A DNA stretch of 15,038 bases from Promethearchaeota archaeon (GCA_030605895.1 JAUWHL010000009.1:1-15038); one strand, 5' to 3'; positions 1-8,060 are shown, counted from the first letter of the stretch. The notes: generated by a model not told the origin, from the sequence alone. Program-made: numbers and translations.

Positions 1-438
1 GATTCTATTATTTTTAAAGTAATTTTTAGAGCACAAGAACAATTTGAAAATAAAAATCTTACTTTAAGCTTTAAACATTTAGTTTTTGAAAATCCATTAT
101 CAGTTCAAGCCCAGTCTATTTTAGAATTAAAAAAATTAAGTGAAACAAATCACCATATAATCAATTTTCAAAATATTGAAGAAGTTCTCATCATAGGAAA
201 CCCTGTAGATGACTTTATATATAATTACTATCTTGTTATCCTGTTCTCACTTAAAGCAGATGGGAAAAAAACAGGGTATTTAATTGGTAATATTAAGAAA
301 TTGGGTGATGTTATCATAGGAGTTTGGCCTTTTAATTCTCAACTCAAAAATACTACAGGACAAAAAGTTTTAGAAACGTATAATGATATTATAGAGAATC
401 CACATAAATATAGTAATATTTGTTTAATATCTCAATAA
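1..438 (+). CDS. C-terminal part of an unrecognised protein (5' end outside window)
   Basis: An open frame enters from the left edge and ends at TAA 436-438, giving the last 145 codons of a longer protein. I do not recognise the family. The visible part mixes hydrophobic strands (around LVILFSLKADG and GYLIGNIKK) with short charged helices, which fits a soluble alpha/beta fold. There is no cysteine cluster, no membrane segment and no recognisable catalytic motif. The codon choice is the same AT-rich style as the neighbours, so the frame is credible. It faces the PfkB kinase gene tail to tail with only 15 bases between the two stops. The start and any N-terminal domain cannot be seen. Confidence 0.7.
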   Translation, partial: DSIIFKVIFRAQEQFENKNLTLSFKHLVFENPLSVQAQSILELKKLSETNHHIINFQNIEEVLIIGNPVDDFIYNYYLVILFSLKADGKKTGYLIGNIKKLGDVIIGVWPFNSQLKNTTGQKVLETYNDIIENPHKYSNICLISQ

Positions 439-453
439 ATATCGAATATAGGT

Positions 454-1395
454 TTATTTAAATAAATCCTCTCTGTCATTCTCCTTTAAAAATTGTATTA
501 ATTCTTCTTCTAAGGGCATCCCTGTTCTAGCACCTAATTTTTGGATCTTTAACGCTGCAGCAGCATTAGCATATGTGATTGATTTTTCTAAATTCCATTT
601 CTTAATCCAATATGCAACTGAAAATGCACCATTAAAAACATCGCCAGCCCCTGTAGTATCAACTATATTCTCTATGTCATAAGTGGGAATTTCTTTTTGA
701 AATTCTGCAGTAGTAACTAAAGCCCCTTTTTTACCTAATGTAATTACTACCAGTGGAATCCCTTTTTTAATTAATTCTTTAGCACTATCTTTTGGTGTGT
801 TACATTTTGTTATCATTTTAGCCCCTTCTTTGTTTGGTATTAGAATATCTGCCTTTAATAGCATATCTTTTAAGCTACTCCAACCTCGGTGAGCTATCTG
901 GGATTCAAGGTCAATACTAATTTTGATGTCATGTTCTTTAGCTAAATTAATTGCTCGTTCTGATAATTTTGGATGGATCAAAGTTGTATGGAGAACTTTA
1001 GACTTAGAGATATAAGATTCTTCCAAATCTATAAGTTCTAATCTCGTTGTTTTCATATGAGGTGATTGAATAATAGTCTTTTCACCTTTAACAACAAAGA
1101 TAAAATTTATTGGTGTTTTCTTCCCCTTTTTTTTAAGTAAAAGTGTAGTATCAATTTTTTCTTTTTTAAAATCTCGAACTAAAAAATCTCCGTATGAATC
1201 ATCTCCAACAGCACCAATGAATCCACAAGAAACTCCAAGTCGAGCTACAGCAACTAAATAATTGGCGGTTACCCCGCCTGAAAAATAATTTTCAGTTATA
1301 GCATCAATCTTTTCATCAGGTTTTGGAAAATGAGGAATTTCAGTTACCCAATCAACTACTACTTCCCCTAACCCAATTATATCATTTTTACCCAT
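454..1395 (-). CDS. PfkB-family (ribokinase-like) carbohydrate kinase
   Basis: A 313-residue protein with the full PfkB/ribokinase plan, predicted to phosphorylate a sugar or nucleoside with ATP in the cytoplasm. The first signature lies at residues 39-54 (SGGVTANYLVAVARLG, the GG hinge and NxxxAxARLG pattern). PNKEGA at 187-192 is the family's internal N-x-x-E motif. The second signature, DTTGAGDVFNGAF at 246-258, carries the anion-hole GAGD and the catalytic base Asp252. The length is normal for the family (about 300). The start ATG fits because residues 4-14 form the expected first beta strand. The substrate cannot be read from sequence: ribose, fructose, adenosine and other targets share these motifs. 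The RPA-like gene lies 79 bp upstream on the same strand, with no obvious functional link. Confidence 0.88.
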   Translation of the reverse strand: MGKNDIIGLGEVVVDWVTEIPHFPKPDEKIDAITENYFSGGVTANYLVAVARLGVSCGFIGAVGDDSYGDFLVRDFKKEKIDTTLLLKKKGKKTPINFIFVVKGEKTIIQSPHMKTTRLELIDLEESYISKSKVLHTTLIHPKLSERAINLAKEHDIKISIDLESQIAHRGWSSLKDMLLKADILIPNKEGAKMITKCNTPKDSAKELIKKGIPLVVITLGKKGALVTTAEFQKEIPTYDIENIVDTTGAGDVFNGAFSVAYWIKKWNLEKSITYANAAAALKIQKLGARTGMPLEEELIQFLKENDREDLFK

Positions 1396-1474
1396 ATTTA
1401 ACTCAAGCTTTTAAGAGCACCAGTAAATTTAAAGATATCTAAATAAAAAGAGAAATTTTAAAAAAACAAATAAA

Positions 1475-3199
1475 TTATGTTTCAATCTTTTTCATTACTC
1501 TTTCCAGTTCATCATTAATATTAATATCTTTGAAATCATATACAGATATTTCATATTGGTTTGAAAAATCACTAAATTTAGCTCTCCCTTTGATGATAAT
1601 ATCCTTCCCTAGAAATTCAGAGGATTTCTTTTCTAAAAATTTTTCAAATTCAGGAGTTTCTTTTAGCTGTACTACATTAGCTGTTTCTACTCCAATTAAT
1701 CTTTCTGCTTGTTCTCCCATAAAAGTAGTTCTAATTGTTCCAGTTCCATCATCGATTATAAGATTAATAATCATCCTAAATTCAGTATTATCTCCTTTCC
1801 CACAGGTGCAATTTTCAACTTTCTTATAACAGTTCTTGCATGCTTCATAAATAGTTATATTGTTAAGATCTTTTGCTATGAAACCTTTTATTTCAATCGT
1901 TCCTGATGCTTCAATTGACTCCACTTTAATATAATTTCCAGAAAAATTTGTAGATCTTTCTTGGTTACTAAGATCAATACTTTTAAGATTTTTAATTTCT
2001 AAGTCTTTTAACTCTAGTATTGACTCCTTAATTAAAGAAATTTCATTTCTCCTCGAAAAATTACTATATTTGACTAATGTATTTTTTAACGATAATCCTT
2101 GTCCAACATTTAATAATTTTGAATATTCTTCTGCTTTTTCACGCCATAAAGTTACCCTAATACCATCCGAATCATCGCTTATTATAAATCCCAATAAAGA
2201 CACGTCTTCACCAGATTTTAAGGATATTGTTTTGATATTGTCGACTGAAGTTATAATTCCATCAAAAGAGACTACTCCTTTACTCTTCTGAAGATTTTTT
2301 ATTTCTTTTGTAAAATCTCCTTTAATATCAATATCTTTATCTTTCTTTGCAATTATAGTGCTTTTATTAGCAACTAGATCAATAGTTTTTGAATCTAAAC
2401 GGTTCAAACGAGGATTTAAATTAGTTATCGATATAAAATTATCGATATTATAAGCACTAATTTTTTCAGTATCTTCATTCCAGAAAGTAACTCTTATTGA
2501 TCCTGTGGAATCTAGTAATGTTAAAGACCTTACACTGCCAAATCCCCCATCTTTTCTAGTAAATTCCCTTATGGGGGATATTTGAATTATTTTTCCTTCT
2601 ATAGAAATTGATTTAAGATTTAAATTAATTTCATCGATATTAATTGATTTAGATGTAATTTTGGGATATTTGTTATAATCAACATCTTCAGGAGCTAAAA
2701 TTATTTTTCCATATCTTCCTACATGTATTTCAATATCTCCATATTTACCTTTTTTCGCATTTCCATTAATGATTTTAACGAGTTCATTTTTCTCAAAATT
2801 AAGTTCATTAAAAATCTTTACTTGATCGTCCCAAAGTACGATTCGAGCATCTCCAGTATTATCATGTAATAGAAAAGAACCTACAAATCCATTCGTTCCA
2901 TCATTTTTTTTAAAGCTATTAGTATTGTAGATTTCCTTGATTCTCCCAAAAACAGTCACATTTTTCATATTTTGAGTAATATCATTAATGAAAATTTCAA
3001 TATCTTTTAAAAGATCTTTAGTTTCGTTCTTTATGTCAACACCCAATTCTTTAGCTATAATAAATAAAGCACCTTCATCAGAAATTAGACCTTTTAATTC
3101 ATTTTTCTTATCTTCAACTAAATTTTGAATTTGTTTTCTCGTTAAACCAGTATCCTCAATGATCTTATTAATATAAACCTCGGTTTTCATTTCAATCAT
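1475..3199 (-). CDS. Replication protein A-like ssDNA-binding protein with several OB folds and a zinc finger
   Basis: A 574-residue single-stranded-DNA-binding protein of the archaeal RPA type, expected to coat ssDNA in replication, recombination and repair. Residues 1-56 form a small helical domain (DEGALFIIAKELGV), typical of archaeal RPA N-termini. Four OB-fold units follow at roughly 78-172, 195-285, 305-392 and 425-560. Each unit has the RPA signature of a Gly-rich LxDxTGxIRVTxW strand pair: LLHDNTGDARIVLW at 110-123, LLDSTGSIRVTFW at 228-240, DDSDGIRVTLW at 342-352 and IDDGTGTIRTTFMGEQAE at 482-499. The last unit carries a zinc finger (C454-x2-C457-x6-C464-x-C466), as in the C-terminal OB fold of the large RPA subunit. 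ATG codons at residues 1 and 4 are both possible starts. It is divergent from the HisA-like gene across 207 bp. Confidence 0.88.
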   Translation of the reverse strand: MIEMKTEVYINKIIEDTGLTRKQIQNLVEDKKNELKGLISDEGALFIIAKELGVDIKNETKDLLKDIEIFINDITQNMKNVTVFGRIKEIYNTNSFKKNDGTNGFVGSFLLHDNTGDARIVLWDDQVKIFNELNFEKNELVKIINGNAKKGKYGDIEIHVGRYGKIILAPEDVDYNKYPKITSKSINIDEINLNLKSISIEGKIIQISPIREFTRKDGGFGSVRSLTLLDSTGSIRVTFWNEDTEKISAYNIDNFISITNLNPRLNRLDSKTIDLVANKSTIIAKKDKDIDIKGDFTKEIKNLQKSKGVVSFDGIITSVDNIKTISLKSGEDVSLLGFIISDDSDGIRVTLWREKAEEYSKLLNVGQGLSLKNTLVKYSNFSRRNEISLIKESILELKDLEIKNLKSIDLSNQERSTNFSGNYIKVESIEASGTIEIKGFIAKDLNNITIYEACKNCYKKVENCTCGKGDNTEFRMIINLIIDDGTGTIRTTFMGEQAERLIGVETANVVQLKETPEFEKFLEKKSSEFLGKDIIIKGRAKFSDFSNQYEISVYDFKDININDELERVMKKIET

Positions 3200-3406
3200 A
3201 TCACTAAAAAAAATACTTTTGTTTTTAAAATAATTTAGTAGGGATTATTTAAAAAAAAAATTATTTATTTGTAATTAAAAAAAGTTTTCCTTATAAAATT
3301 TAAGAGTATTACATAAAGGTAATTTATCAAGTTGATTCTATTACAAAAAATAAATTATTTTCAAATTGTTTTTATGAGTCTTATCAATTATTTTATATTG
3401 TTGTAA

Positions 3407-4144
3407 ATGAAAAGTTTTAAAATAATACCTGTAATAGATATTTTAAATTCAAAAGCAGTTCATGCTAAAAAGGGAGAAAGAGCAAAATATAAGCCCTTAA
3501 AATCTTATTTATTTCAATCATCTAATCCTGTGGAAATTATCAGCATTCTTAATAGTAAATATAATTTTGATTTGTTTTATATCGCAGATTTAGATTCAAT
3601 TATGAAAAAAGCCCCAAACTTTCAAATATTAAAAAAAATTTTGAAAATTTCTAATATTAAGGTAATGTTAGATCCAGGAATTGTTGAACTTGAAGATATT
3701 TTTCAATTCCTAAAAATAAAAATTAAAAATCTAATTTTAGGATTAGAAACTATAAAAAATTTTAAAATAATCATTGAAAGCTTTCAAATCTTAAATCAGA
3801 ACAATATTATTGTCAGTATTGATATGTATAATGGACAAATTATATCAAATGCGAAAGATATAAAGACCCAAAATCCAATAAAATTCACAAAAAAATTAGA
3901 ATCTTTAGGTGTCAAAAATATTATTCTTTTAGATTTATTTAGAGTAGGTCAGAAAATTGGGGGAATTCCACAATTATATCTAGATATTTTACACAATTTT
4001 AATGGAAATGTTTTTGTGGGCGGGGGGATAAAAAATTATACAGATATCATAAATATTAAAGAACAAAACTTCTCTGGGGTATTAATAGCTACAGCTTTAT
4101 ATGATAGAACAATAGATATTGAAAAATTAAGAAATTTTGGTTAA
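3407..4144 (+). CDS. HisA/HisF-like (beta/alpha)8-barrel protein
   Basis: A 245-residue TIM barrel related to HisA (ProFAR isomerase). The N-terminus IIPVIDILNSKAVHAKKG (residues 6-23) matches the HisA opening strand, with Asp11 in the position of the first catalytic aspartate. ADLDSI at 60-65 matches strand 2 or 3. VSIDMYNG at 136-143 holds the second aspartate (Asp139). VGGGIKN at 204-210 is the C-terminal phosphate-binding glycine loop, followed by GVLIATALYD. True HisA usually reads DxxxGxxVRLxxG with a richer second-half motif, and the other his genes are absent here. I therefore favour the archaeal HisA/HisF-related family, often seen near one-carbon and methanofuran genes, over histidine synthesis itself. 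Its position 800 bp upstream of mfnB on the same strand fits that, but the link is an inference. Confidence 0.75.
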   Translation: MKSFKIIPVIDILNSKAVHAKKGERAKYKPLKSYLFQSSNPVEIISILNSKYNFDLFYIADLDSIMKKAPNFQILKKILKISNIKVMLDPGIVELEDIFQFLKIKIKNLILGLETIKNFKIIIESFQILNQNNIIVSIDMYNGQIISNAKDIKTQNPIKFTKKLESLGVKNIILLDLFRVGQKIGGIPQLYLDILHNFNGNVFVGGGIKNYTDIINIKEQNFSGVLIATALYDRTIDIEKLRNFG

Positions 4145-4154
4145 TATATAAGTT

Positions 4155-4682
4155 TTAATCTATAAAAATTACACCAGTACTCGATACATTTAAAGATTTC
4201 TTACATACTGGACAAGTATGTTTCATTCTAACCCAATCCGTCAAATGTTCTTTATGGGCTTTTGCCTCACAAATTGGACAGCCAGTAACTTCATCAAAAA
4301 TTTCTATATTTTTTCCACATACGGAACATTTTGTTTTTGATGCAGTAGATATTTTGATTAATTCTTTTTTTATATCTAATGTTACACTTTCGGTGTTTTC
4401 TGCAGTAGGATTAATTTGCTTTAATTCGTCTCTTGTATCAACACAAAATATGGACCCGTCTGTATCATCCTTTTTATTACCAATCCAAACAACTTTACCT
4501 TTGAAATAACTAGACCCCTTATCTTCTAAAGTCAAGTTTAGTCTTCTATCTTCCATCACATAAGTTTGTATAACTTTTGTGTATTTTAAATCTAAATTTG
4601 CCGATAATTGCTTAACCACTTCTATTGGTTCTTTAAATACCTCCTCAGTAATATCCACTTTTGTAATTTCTTTAGGTGACAT
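4155..4682 (-). CDS. RING-like (prokaryotic RING / treble-clef) zinc-finger protein
   Basis: A 175-residue protein with a C-terminal cross-brace zinc module. The likely ligands run C119-x2-C122-x12-C135-x2-C138-x4-H143-x2-H146-x10-C157-x2-C160, followed by a short hydrophobic tail. The order CC/CC/HH/CC with AHKEHLTDW before the last CPVC pair resembles the prokaryotic RING fingers, which are related to eukaryotic E3-ligase RINGs. Residues 1-105 are beta-rich and have no motif I recognise (KGKVVWIGNK, GSIFCVDTRDEL). No signal peptide or membrane helix is visible. A role as a ubiquitin-type E3 or an adaptor is possible in an Asgard genome, but no ubiquitin, E1 or E2 gene is in this window. It is tail to tail with the HisA-like gene, 10 bp apart, and divergent from mfnB. 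Confidence 0.75.
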   Translation of the reverse strand: MSPKEITKVDITEEVFKEPIEVVKQLSANLDLKYTKVIQTYVMEDRRLNLTLEDKGSSYFKGKVVWIGNKKDDTDGSIFCVDTRDELKQINPTAENTESVTLDIKKELIKISTASKTKCSVCGKNIEIFDEVTGCPICEAKAHKEHLTDWVRMKHTCPVCKKSLNVSSTGVIFID

Positions 4683-4945
4683 GATAAAATCTCGATATTT
4701 TTTTTATATTTAATAAAAATGATTTGATTTAAATTTTTATATAAAATTATACAAAAATAAATGTTTTGGATTTTATGGTTATTTTTATGAAATTAAAAAT
4801 TTGGGTAATTATTCTTTTTATTCATAATATTAAAGTCAAATTGAAATTAATAAAGTAGTCTCTTTAATTAATTAAAATGAATTAATTTTATGAATTTAAA
4901 TCCTAAATAAGTTTTTTAATAATTTTATATTATATATGATGGACC

Positions 4946-5704
4946 ATGTCCCATAAAATCAGACTTTTAATCAGCCCTAGAACGATCGAAGAAGCTAAAA
5001 TTGTTATTGATAATCAAGTAGAATATATCGATTGTAAAAATCCAGAAGAAGGGTCACTAGGCGCAAATTTTCCTTGGATCATTAAAGAAATGAAGAACTT
5101 AATTCCTTCTGATAGTTCTCAATTATTAAGTGCAACAATTGGTGACTTTCCAAATCTTCCCGGTTCAGCGTCATTAGCGGCTTTAGGTGCCGCGTTTTCT
5201 GGAGCAGATATAATAAAAATTGGATTGAAAGGTCCAAAAGACGAGAAATCGGCAATTAAACTAATGAAAAAAGTTGTTAAAGCTGTAAAAGATTATAATG
5301 ATAATATTAAAATTGTTACAGCAGGATATGCTGATCGAACAAGAATGAATTCATCACCCGAATTCATGAGCATCCCAACTATTGCATCAGAATCTGGTTC
5401 TGACATAGTGATGCTTGATACATTCATAAAAGACAACTTGGGACTATTTGATTTTTTAACAGTAGACCAACTAATTCAATTTAAAAATAAAGCAAAAGGT
5501 TTAGATTTAGAAGTAGCATTAGCGGGAAACTTAAGGAAAAAAGATATACCTTTATTAATAAATATCTCACCCGATATAATAGGAGTAAGATCGGTTGTTT
5601 GCGAAGGATATGACAGAAATAATGGATCAATTAAACCAAAGTTGGTTGAACAATTAAAAGCGGAATTATATAAAAAACAACAAGAATATTTTAAGAGTCT
5701 CTGA
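4946..5704 (+). CDS. mfnB: (5-formylfuran-3-yl)methyl phosphate synthase (4-HFC-P synthase)
   Basis: This enzyme condenses two glyceraldehyde-3-phosphate molecules into 4-(hydroxymethyl)-2-furancarboxaldehyde phosphate, the first step in building the furan of methanofuran, a one-carbon carrier. The 252-residue protein follows the MfnB barrel closely. YIDCKNPEEGSLGANFPW (27-44) holds the Schiff-base lysine Lys31. LSATIGDFPNLPGSASLAAL (61-80) and GADIIKIGLKG (86-96, with Lys91) follow. AGYADRTR lies at 126-133. VMLDTFIKD (155-163) carries the second active-site pair Asp158/Lys162. The end motif IGVRSVVCEGYDRNNGSIKP (212-231) binds phosphate. The length is slightly above the usual 235, with an extra lysine-rich C-terminal helix. 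Two ATGs just upstream (4936, 4939) are out of frame, so the start at 4946 is preferred. It implies a methanofuran-dependent (Wood-Ljungdahl or formyl-handling) pathway in the host. Confidence 0.95.
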   Translation: MSHKIRLLISPRTIEEAKIVIDNQVEYIDCKNPEEGSLGANFPWIIKEMKNLIPSDSSQLLSATIGDFPNLPGSASLAALGAAFSGADIIKIGLKGPKDEKSAIKLMKKVVKAVKDYNDNIKIVTAGYADRTRMNSSPEFMSIPTIASESGSDIVMLDTFIKDNLGLFDFLTVDQLIQFKNKAKGLDLEVALAGNLRKKDIPLLINISPDIIGVRSVVCEGYDRNNGSIKPKLVEQLKAELYKKQQEYFKSL

Positions 5705-5773
5705 AAAATTAGGTTATTATTTTTTGAATTAAATAAAAAATCATATACATAGATTATCTGTAAAATCTATTTT

Positions 5774-6736
5774 TTACTTGTTCTCTAAACAGATAGATTT
5801 ACTTTTATGTATTGATGTATTAAACGTTTCTATATCGGGTCTATATGATTCAAAAACATCTAATATTTTATTATCATTTTTATTTCTGCATATTGCATAA
5901 ACTGAACGACCTAATTGATTCATGCTTGCCCCTATAATATCCAATTTGTTTAAATCATTCATTAAATCTTTTACATTATCTAATTCAAGAATTTCAAGAA
6001 TTTCAGTATTTTTTACAAATTCAATAGACTCATTTACAAACGTATTGATATTTGGTTTTTTAATTAATGACTTTAGCGATTTTTTACCCGCTTCTTTTAT
6101 TTTTTGACTTAGGATAGGATCTGTCAAGATTGATTTTGTATGAATGATTCCAAATGAACCGCACATTACTTTTAAATTTGGTGGAATCTTTATCCTTTCA
6201 TATACACATGGGAATCCTGGCTCTTTCAAAATGCCAATACTTCCATTTATTTGACCACAAACTGTCCCTAAACCTGTTCGATTTACCACTTCAGCAATGT
6301 GAGCTATCTTCCCCTTTTCTTGAGATGATAATTTTAAATTAAACAAATAATCTAGTCCAAAAATAGTTCCTAACGCTCCAGAACCACTTGCACCATACCC
6401 ACATCCAACAGGTAGATCAAAAAAATGATTAACTCTTATTTTACAGGATTTTCTGATATATTTTTTAATATATTCGATGATATAATATGTAGTTTCGGCA
6501 TTTTGATTTAATTTTTTACCATTGATATTAATCTCGACTTCAAGTTCATTTTTATTGTCAAGAAACTCACGTGTAATTTCTGTTTTTCCTATAGCACTAA
6601 CGCAAAATCCAGCACCTCTAGAACCAATCTTCTCTGGATCCTTGATTTTGACACCATTAATTTCATCAACTATCTCAAAGAATCCAGATATTCTATGGGG
6701 TACTTTAGCAATGACTTTATTAATACTTTTAGACAT
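5774..6736 (-). CDS. Pantoate kinase (GHMP kinase superfamily)
   Basis: A 320-residue GHMP-fold kinase of the archaeal pantoate kinase type (COG1829-like). It is expected to make 4-phosphopantoate from pantoate and ATP, the archaeal route to coenzyme A. Diagnostic stretches in order: VPHRISGFFEIVD (12-24) and GSRGAGFCVS (38-47), the two N-terminal substrate motifs; LPVGCGYGASGSGALG (108-123), the GHMP phosphate loop; AEVVNRTGLGTVCGQ (148-162); and GASMNQLGRSVYA (269-281), the C-terminal glycine motif. STKS/DPIL-type residues at 200-208 (KSILTDPIL) also match the family. MptG (beta-RFAP synthase) is a related GHMP protein but lacks the PxHxSGFF opening. Archaea normally pair this enzyme with phosphopantothenate synthetase, which is not in the window. 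It is divergent from pyrH across 69 bp. Confidence 0.85.
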   Translation of the reverse strand: MSKSINKVIAKVPHRISGFFEIVDEINGVKIKDPEKIGSRGAGFCVSAIGKTEITREFLDNKNELEVEININGKKLNQNAETTYYIIEYIKKYIRKSCKIRVNHFFDLPVGCGYGASGSGALGTIFGLDYLFNLKLSSQEKGKIAHIAEVVNRTGLGTVCGQINGSIGILKEPGFPCVYERIKIPPNLKVMCGSFGIIHTKSILTDPILSQKIKEAGKKSLKSLIKKPNINTFVNESIEFVKNTEILEILELDNVKDLMNDLNKLDIIGASMNQLGRSVYAICRNKNDNKILDVFESYRPDIETFNTSIHKSKSICLENK

Positions 6737-6805
6737 AAATCTAATGAAACTTAATTTATCTAATCGACTATATATTATTACAAAGATAAATAGAATGAAA
6801 ATATT

Positions 6806-7513
6806 ATGATAGGAAAAAGTGTAATTAAAATCGGTGGCTCATTATTATTTACTAAAGATAAAGAACTTGATATAATAAAGATTCAAGAATTCTGTCAAAT
6901 TTTTAAAAAAATAGAATATTCTGGAACCCATGTTATTGTATGTGGTGGTGGAAGAATTGCAAGAGTATATATAGATGCTGTAAGATCTTTTCATGGAAAT
7001 GAAGCATTATGTGATACATTTGGAATAGATCTATCTCAAATAAATTCAAAATTATTAATTTCTTCTTTTCAAGATTTTGCTTATCCTTTAGTTCCAAAAA
7101 CAATGGAAGAACTTTCATTAGCATTACTCTTTGGAAAGATTATAGTCATGGGAGGTCTACAACCTGGACAATCTACAACTTCTGTTGCTCTTGAAGTAAC
7201 TGAATTCATACAAGCTGAAGAACTAGTGATTCTCACTGATGTTGAAGGGATCTATGATAAAGATCCAAAAAAATTTAATGATGCTAAATTGTTAAAAAGC
7301 TTAACTTATGCGGAATTACAAGATATAATTATTAATTCCTCAGGAGACAAACAAGCAGCAGCAGGAGAATATCGTATTTTTGATGCTGTCTCTTTGCAAA
7401 TATTAAAAAGAAGTAAGATTAAAATCAGAGTTATGTCTGGTAAAGATCTAAAAGAATTTGAAAAATTCTGGAGAGGCGAAGAAGATATAACTTGTACAGT
7501 TATTTCTGATTGA
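6806..7513 (+). CDS. pyrH: UMP kinase (archaeal type, amino-acid kinase family)
   Basis: This enzyme phosphorylates UMP to UDP with ATP, the entry to UTP and CTP pools. The 235-residue protein opens with VIKIGGSLLF (6-15, Lys8 and the GGS phosphate loop). VIVCGGGRIARVYIDAVRSF (43-62) matches the archaeal UMP kinase GGG-x-x-AR-x-YI motif. MGGLQPGQSTTSVALEVTEF (115-134) is the UMP-binding segment, and ILTDVEGIYDKDPKKF (142-157) is the nucleotide-binding end strand. The length is the usual 225-240 for the archaeal group, shorter than glutamate kinases. MfnE (a methanofuran-pathway kinase) belongs to the same superfamily and was considered because mfnB is nearby, but the ARxYI and PGxST segments fit UMP kinase better. 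The start ATG sits directly before the first strand. A TATA-like run (ctatatatta) lies about 35 bp upstream. Confidence 0.87.
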   Translation: MIGKSVIKIGGSLLFTKDKELDIIKIQEFCQIFKKIEYSGTHVIVCGGGRIARVYIDAVRSFHGNEALCDTFGIDLSQINSKLLISSFQDFAYPLVPKTMEELSLALLFGKIIVMGGLQPGQSTTSVALEVTEFIQAEELVILTDVEGIYDKDPKKFNDAKLLKSLTYAELQDIIINSSGDKQAAAGEYRIFDAVSLQILKRSKIKIRVMSGKDLKEFEKFWRGEEDITCTVISD

Positions 7514-7587
7514 AAATATTTAATAAATTATTTTAATCTTCAAAATTTAACTATCCTAATATAACTCTATTAAAACCTAGGTAAAAA

Positions 7588-7821
7588 ATGTCTCAATCTT
7601 CATGGAAAGATCAAATTAAAAAAAAATGGGGGCCTCATAGTCATTGTTCTATATGTGGTAAGGCTATGTCAACTGATAAAAAATTCTGTAGTCAAGCATG
7701 TAGGGATAATTATCTTAACCAAGAGAGGAAACAGAAGAAAAAGGGAAGATTACAATGTGTATTTTTAATTGTAATGCTAGTTGTAATGTTTGCAATAATG
7801 TTTTTACCAGGATTGTTTTAA
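7588..7821 (+). CDS. Small zinc-finger membrane protein (DUF2116-like)
   Basis: A 77-residue protein with two parts. The first is a zinc knuckle, HCSICGKAMSTDKKFCSQAC (residues 19-38), with ligands C20, C23, C34 and C38. It matches the archaeal DUF2116-type ribbon, in which a CxxCG pair is followed by K-x-FCSxxC. A very basic linker (QERKQKKKGR, 45-54) then leads to one membrane helix at about 57-76 that ends the protein. The positive linker before the helix predicts that the zinc part stays in the cytoplasm. The function of the family is unknown. It stands alone between pyrH and the tRNA gene on the same strand, with its own 74 bp upstream gap. The sequence aggt lies about 7 bases before the ATG. 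Confidence 0.8.
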   Translation: MSQSSWKDQIKKKWGPHSHCSICGKAMSTDKKFCSQACRDNYLNQERKQKKKGRLQCVFLIVMLVVMFAIMFLPGLF

Positions 7822-7907
7822 TAAATAAGATTTAAAAAAAGGATTTAATACTACTTTTTTAGATATTCTTTTAAAATTTTTTTAAAAAGATTAATATTAT
7901 AATTTCA

Positions 7908-7921
7908 TTTTATGATTATAT
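7908..7921 (+). promoter_or_regulatory. Possible TATA region for the tRNA-Leu gene
   Basis: An AT-rich stretch (tttatgattatat) lies 23-36 bases before the first base of the tRNA, the spacing expected of an archaeal TATA box. The whole region is AT-rich, so the match is weak evidence. Confidence 0.3.
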
Positions 7922-7977
7922 GAAATGTTTTACAATTTTTCTAGCAGGGATAACCAAGCTGGTCAACGGTGCCGGAC

Positions 7978-8008
7978 TTTTTTGGAAAATAATTTCCAAT
8001 AACCGAAC
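7978..8008 (+). other. tRNA-Leu intron 1 (31 nt, position 32/33)
   Basis: The exon part CCGG (7972-7975) pairs with CCGA (8003-8006), with one C-A mismatch at the outer end. Three-base bulges ACT follow on both strands (7976-7978 and 8007-8009). The inner hairpin is TTGGAAA (7982-7988) with TTTCCAA (7993-7999) around the loop ATAA. Cutting each bulge between its second and third base, as the archaeal tRNA endonuclease does, joins ...CCGGAC to TCAAG... exactly. The near-repeat CCGGACT/CCGAACT makes the cut register ambiguous by a few bases, but the 31-nt length does not change. Confidence 0.75.
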
Positions 8009-8013
8009 TCAAG

Positions 8014-8060
8014 ATCTAATTAATATATTACCTATTGGTTGATGTAATGATTAATGAGAT
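8014..8060 (+). other. tRNA-Leu intron 2 (47 nt, canonical position 37/38)
   Basis: The outer helix is the anticodon stem CCGGA/TCCGG. The central 4-bp helix is the exon CTCA (positions 32-35 of the tRNA) with TGAG (8055-8058). The bulges are AGA (8012-8014) and ATA (8059-8061). Cuts after the second base of each bulge give ...CAAG joined to ATCCGG, the normal 37/38 junction. The inner stem is weak next to the 5' bulge. It recovers as TTAAT (8020-8024) with ATTAA (8050-8054) and ATTAC (8027-8031) with GTAAT (8044-8048). Confidence 0.8.

Noticed and set aside
1530..2291. Plus-strand open frames inside the RPA-like gene
   Set aside because: They are mirror frames of the opposite-strand gene, with no domain pattern or usable start signal.
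4683..4945. AT-rich gap before mfnB as a possible origin or regulatory RNA
   Set aside because: I saw no repeats, inverted pairs or conserved boxes beyond general AT-richness, and a TATA-like run near 4923-4937 is all that stands out.
5774..6736. Beta-RFAP synthase (MptG) as the identity of the GHMP protein
   Set aside because: The N-terminal PHRISGFF and GSRGAG motifs and the GASMNQLG end belong to pantoate kinase.
6806..7513. MfnE (methanofuran kinase) instead of UMP kinase
   Set aside because: The GGG-x-x-AR-x-YI and GG-x-x-PG-x-ST segments match archaeal UMP kinase, and the gene is separated from mfnB by an opposite-strand gene.
7979..7983. Reading the anticodon as TTT directly after CCGGACT, which would make a tRNA-Lys
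   Set aside because: The long variable arm, the A73 discriminator and the CTCAAGA loop found once introns are removed all point to tRNA-Leu(CAA). With TTT the anticodon stem would have no 3' partner at a sensible distance.
8037..8058. Possible C/D box guide RNA inside intron 2 (TGATG, ATGA motifs)
   Set aside because: There is no CTGA box D and no second C'/D' pair. The 47-nt intron is AT-rich and its motifs are explained by the stem pairing.
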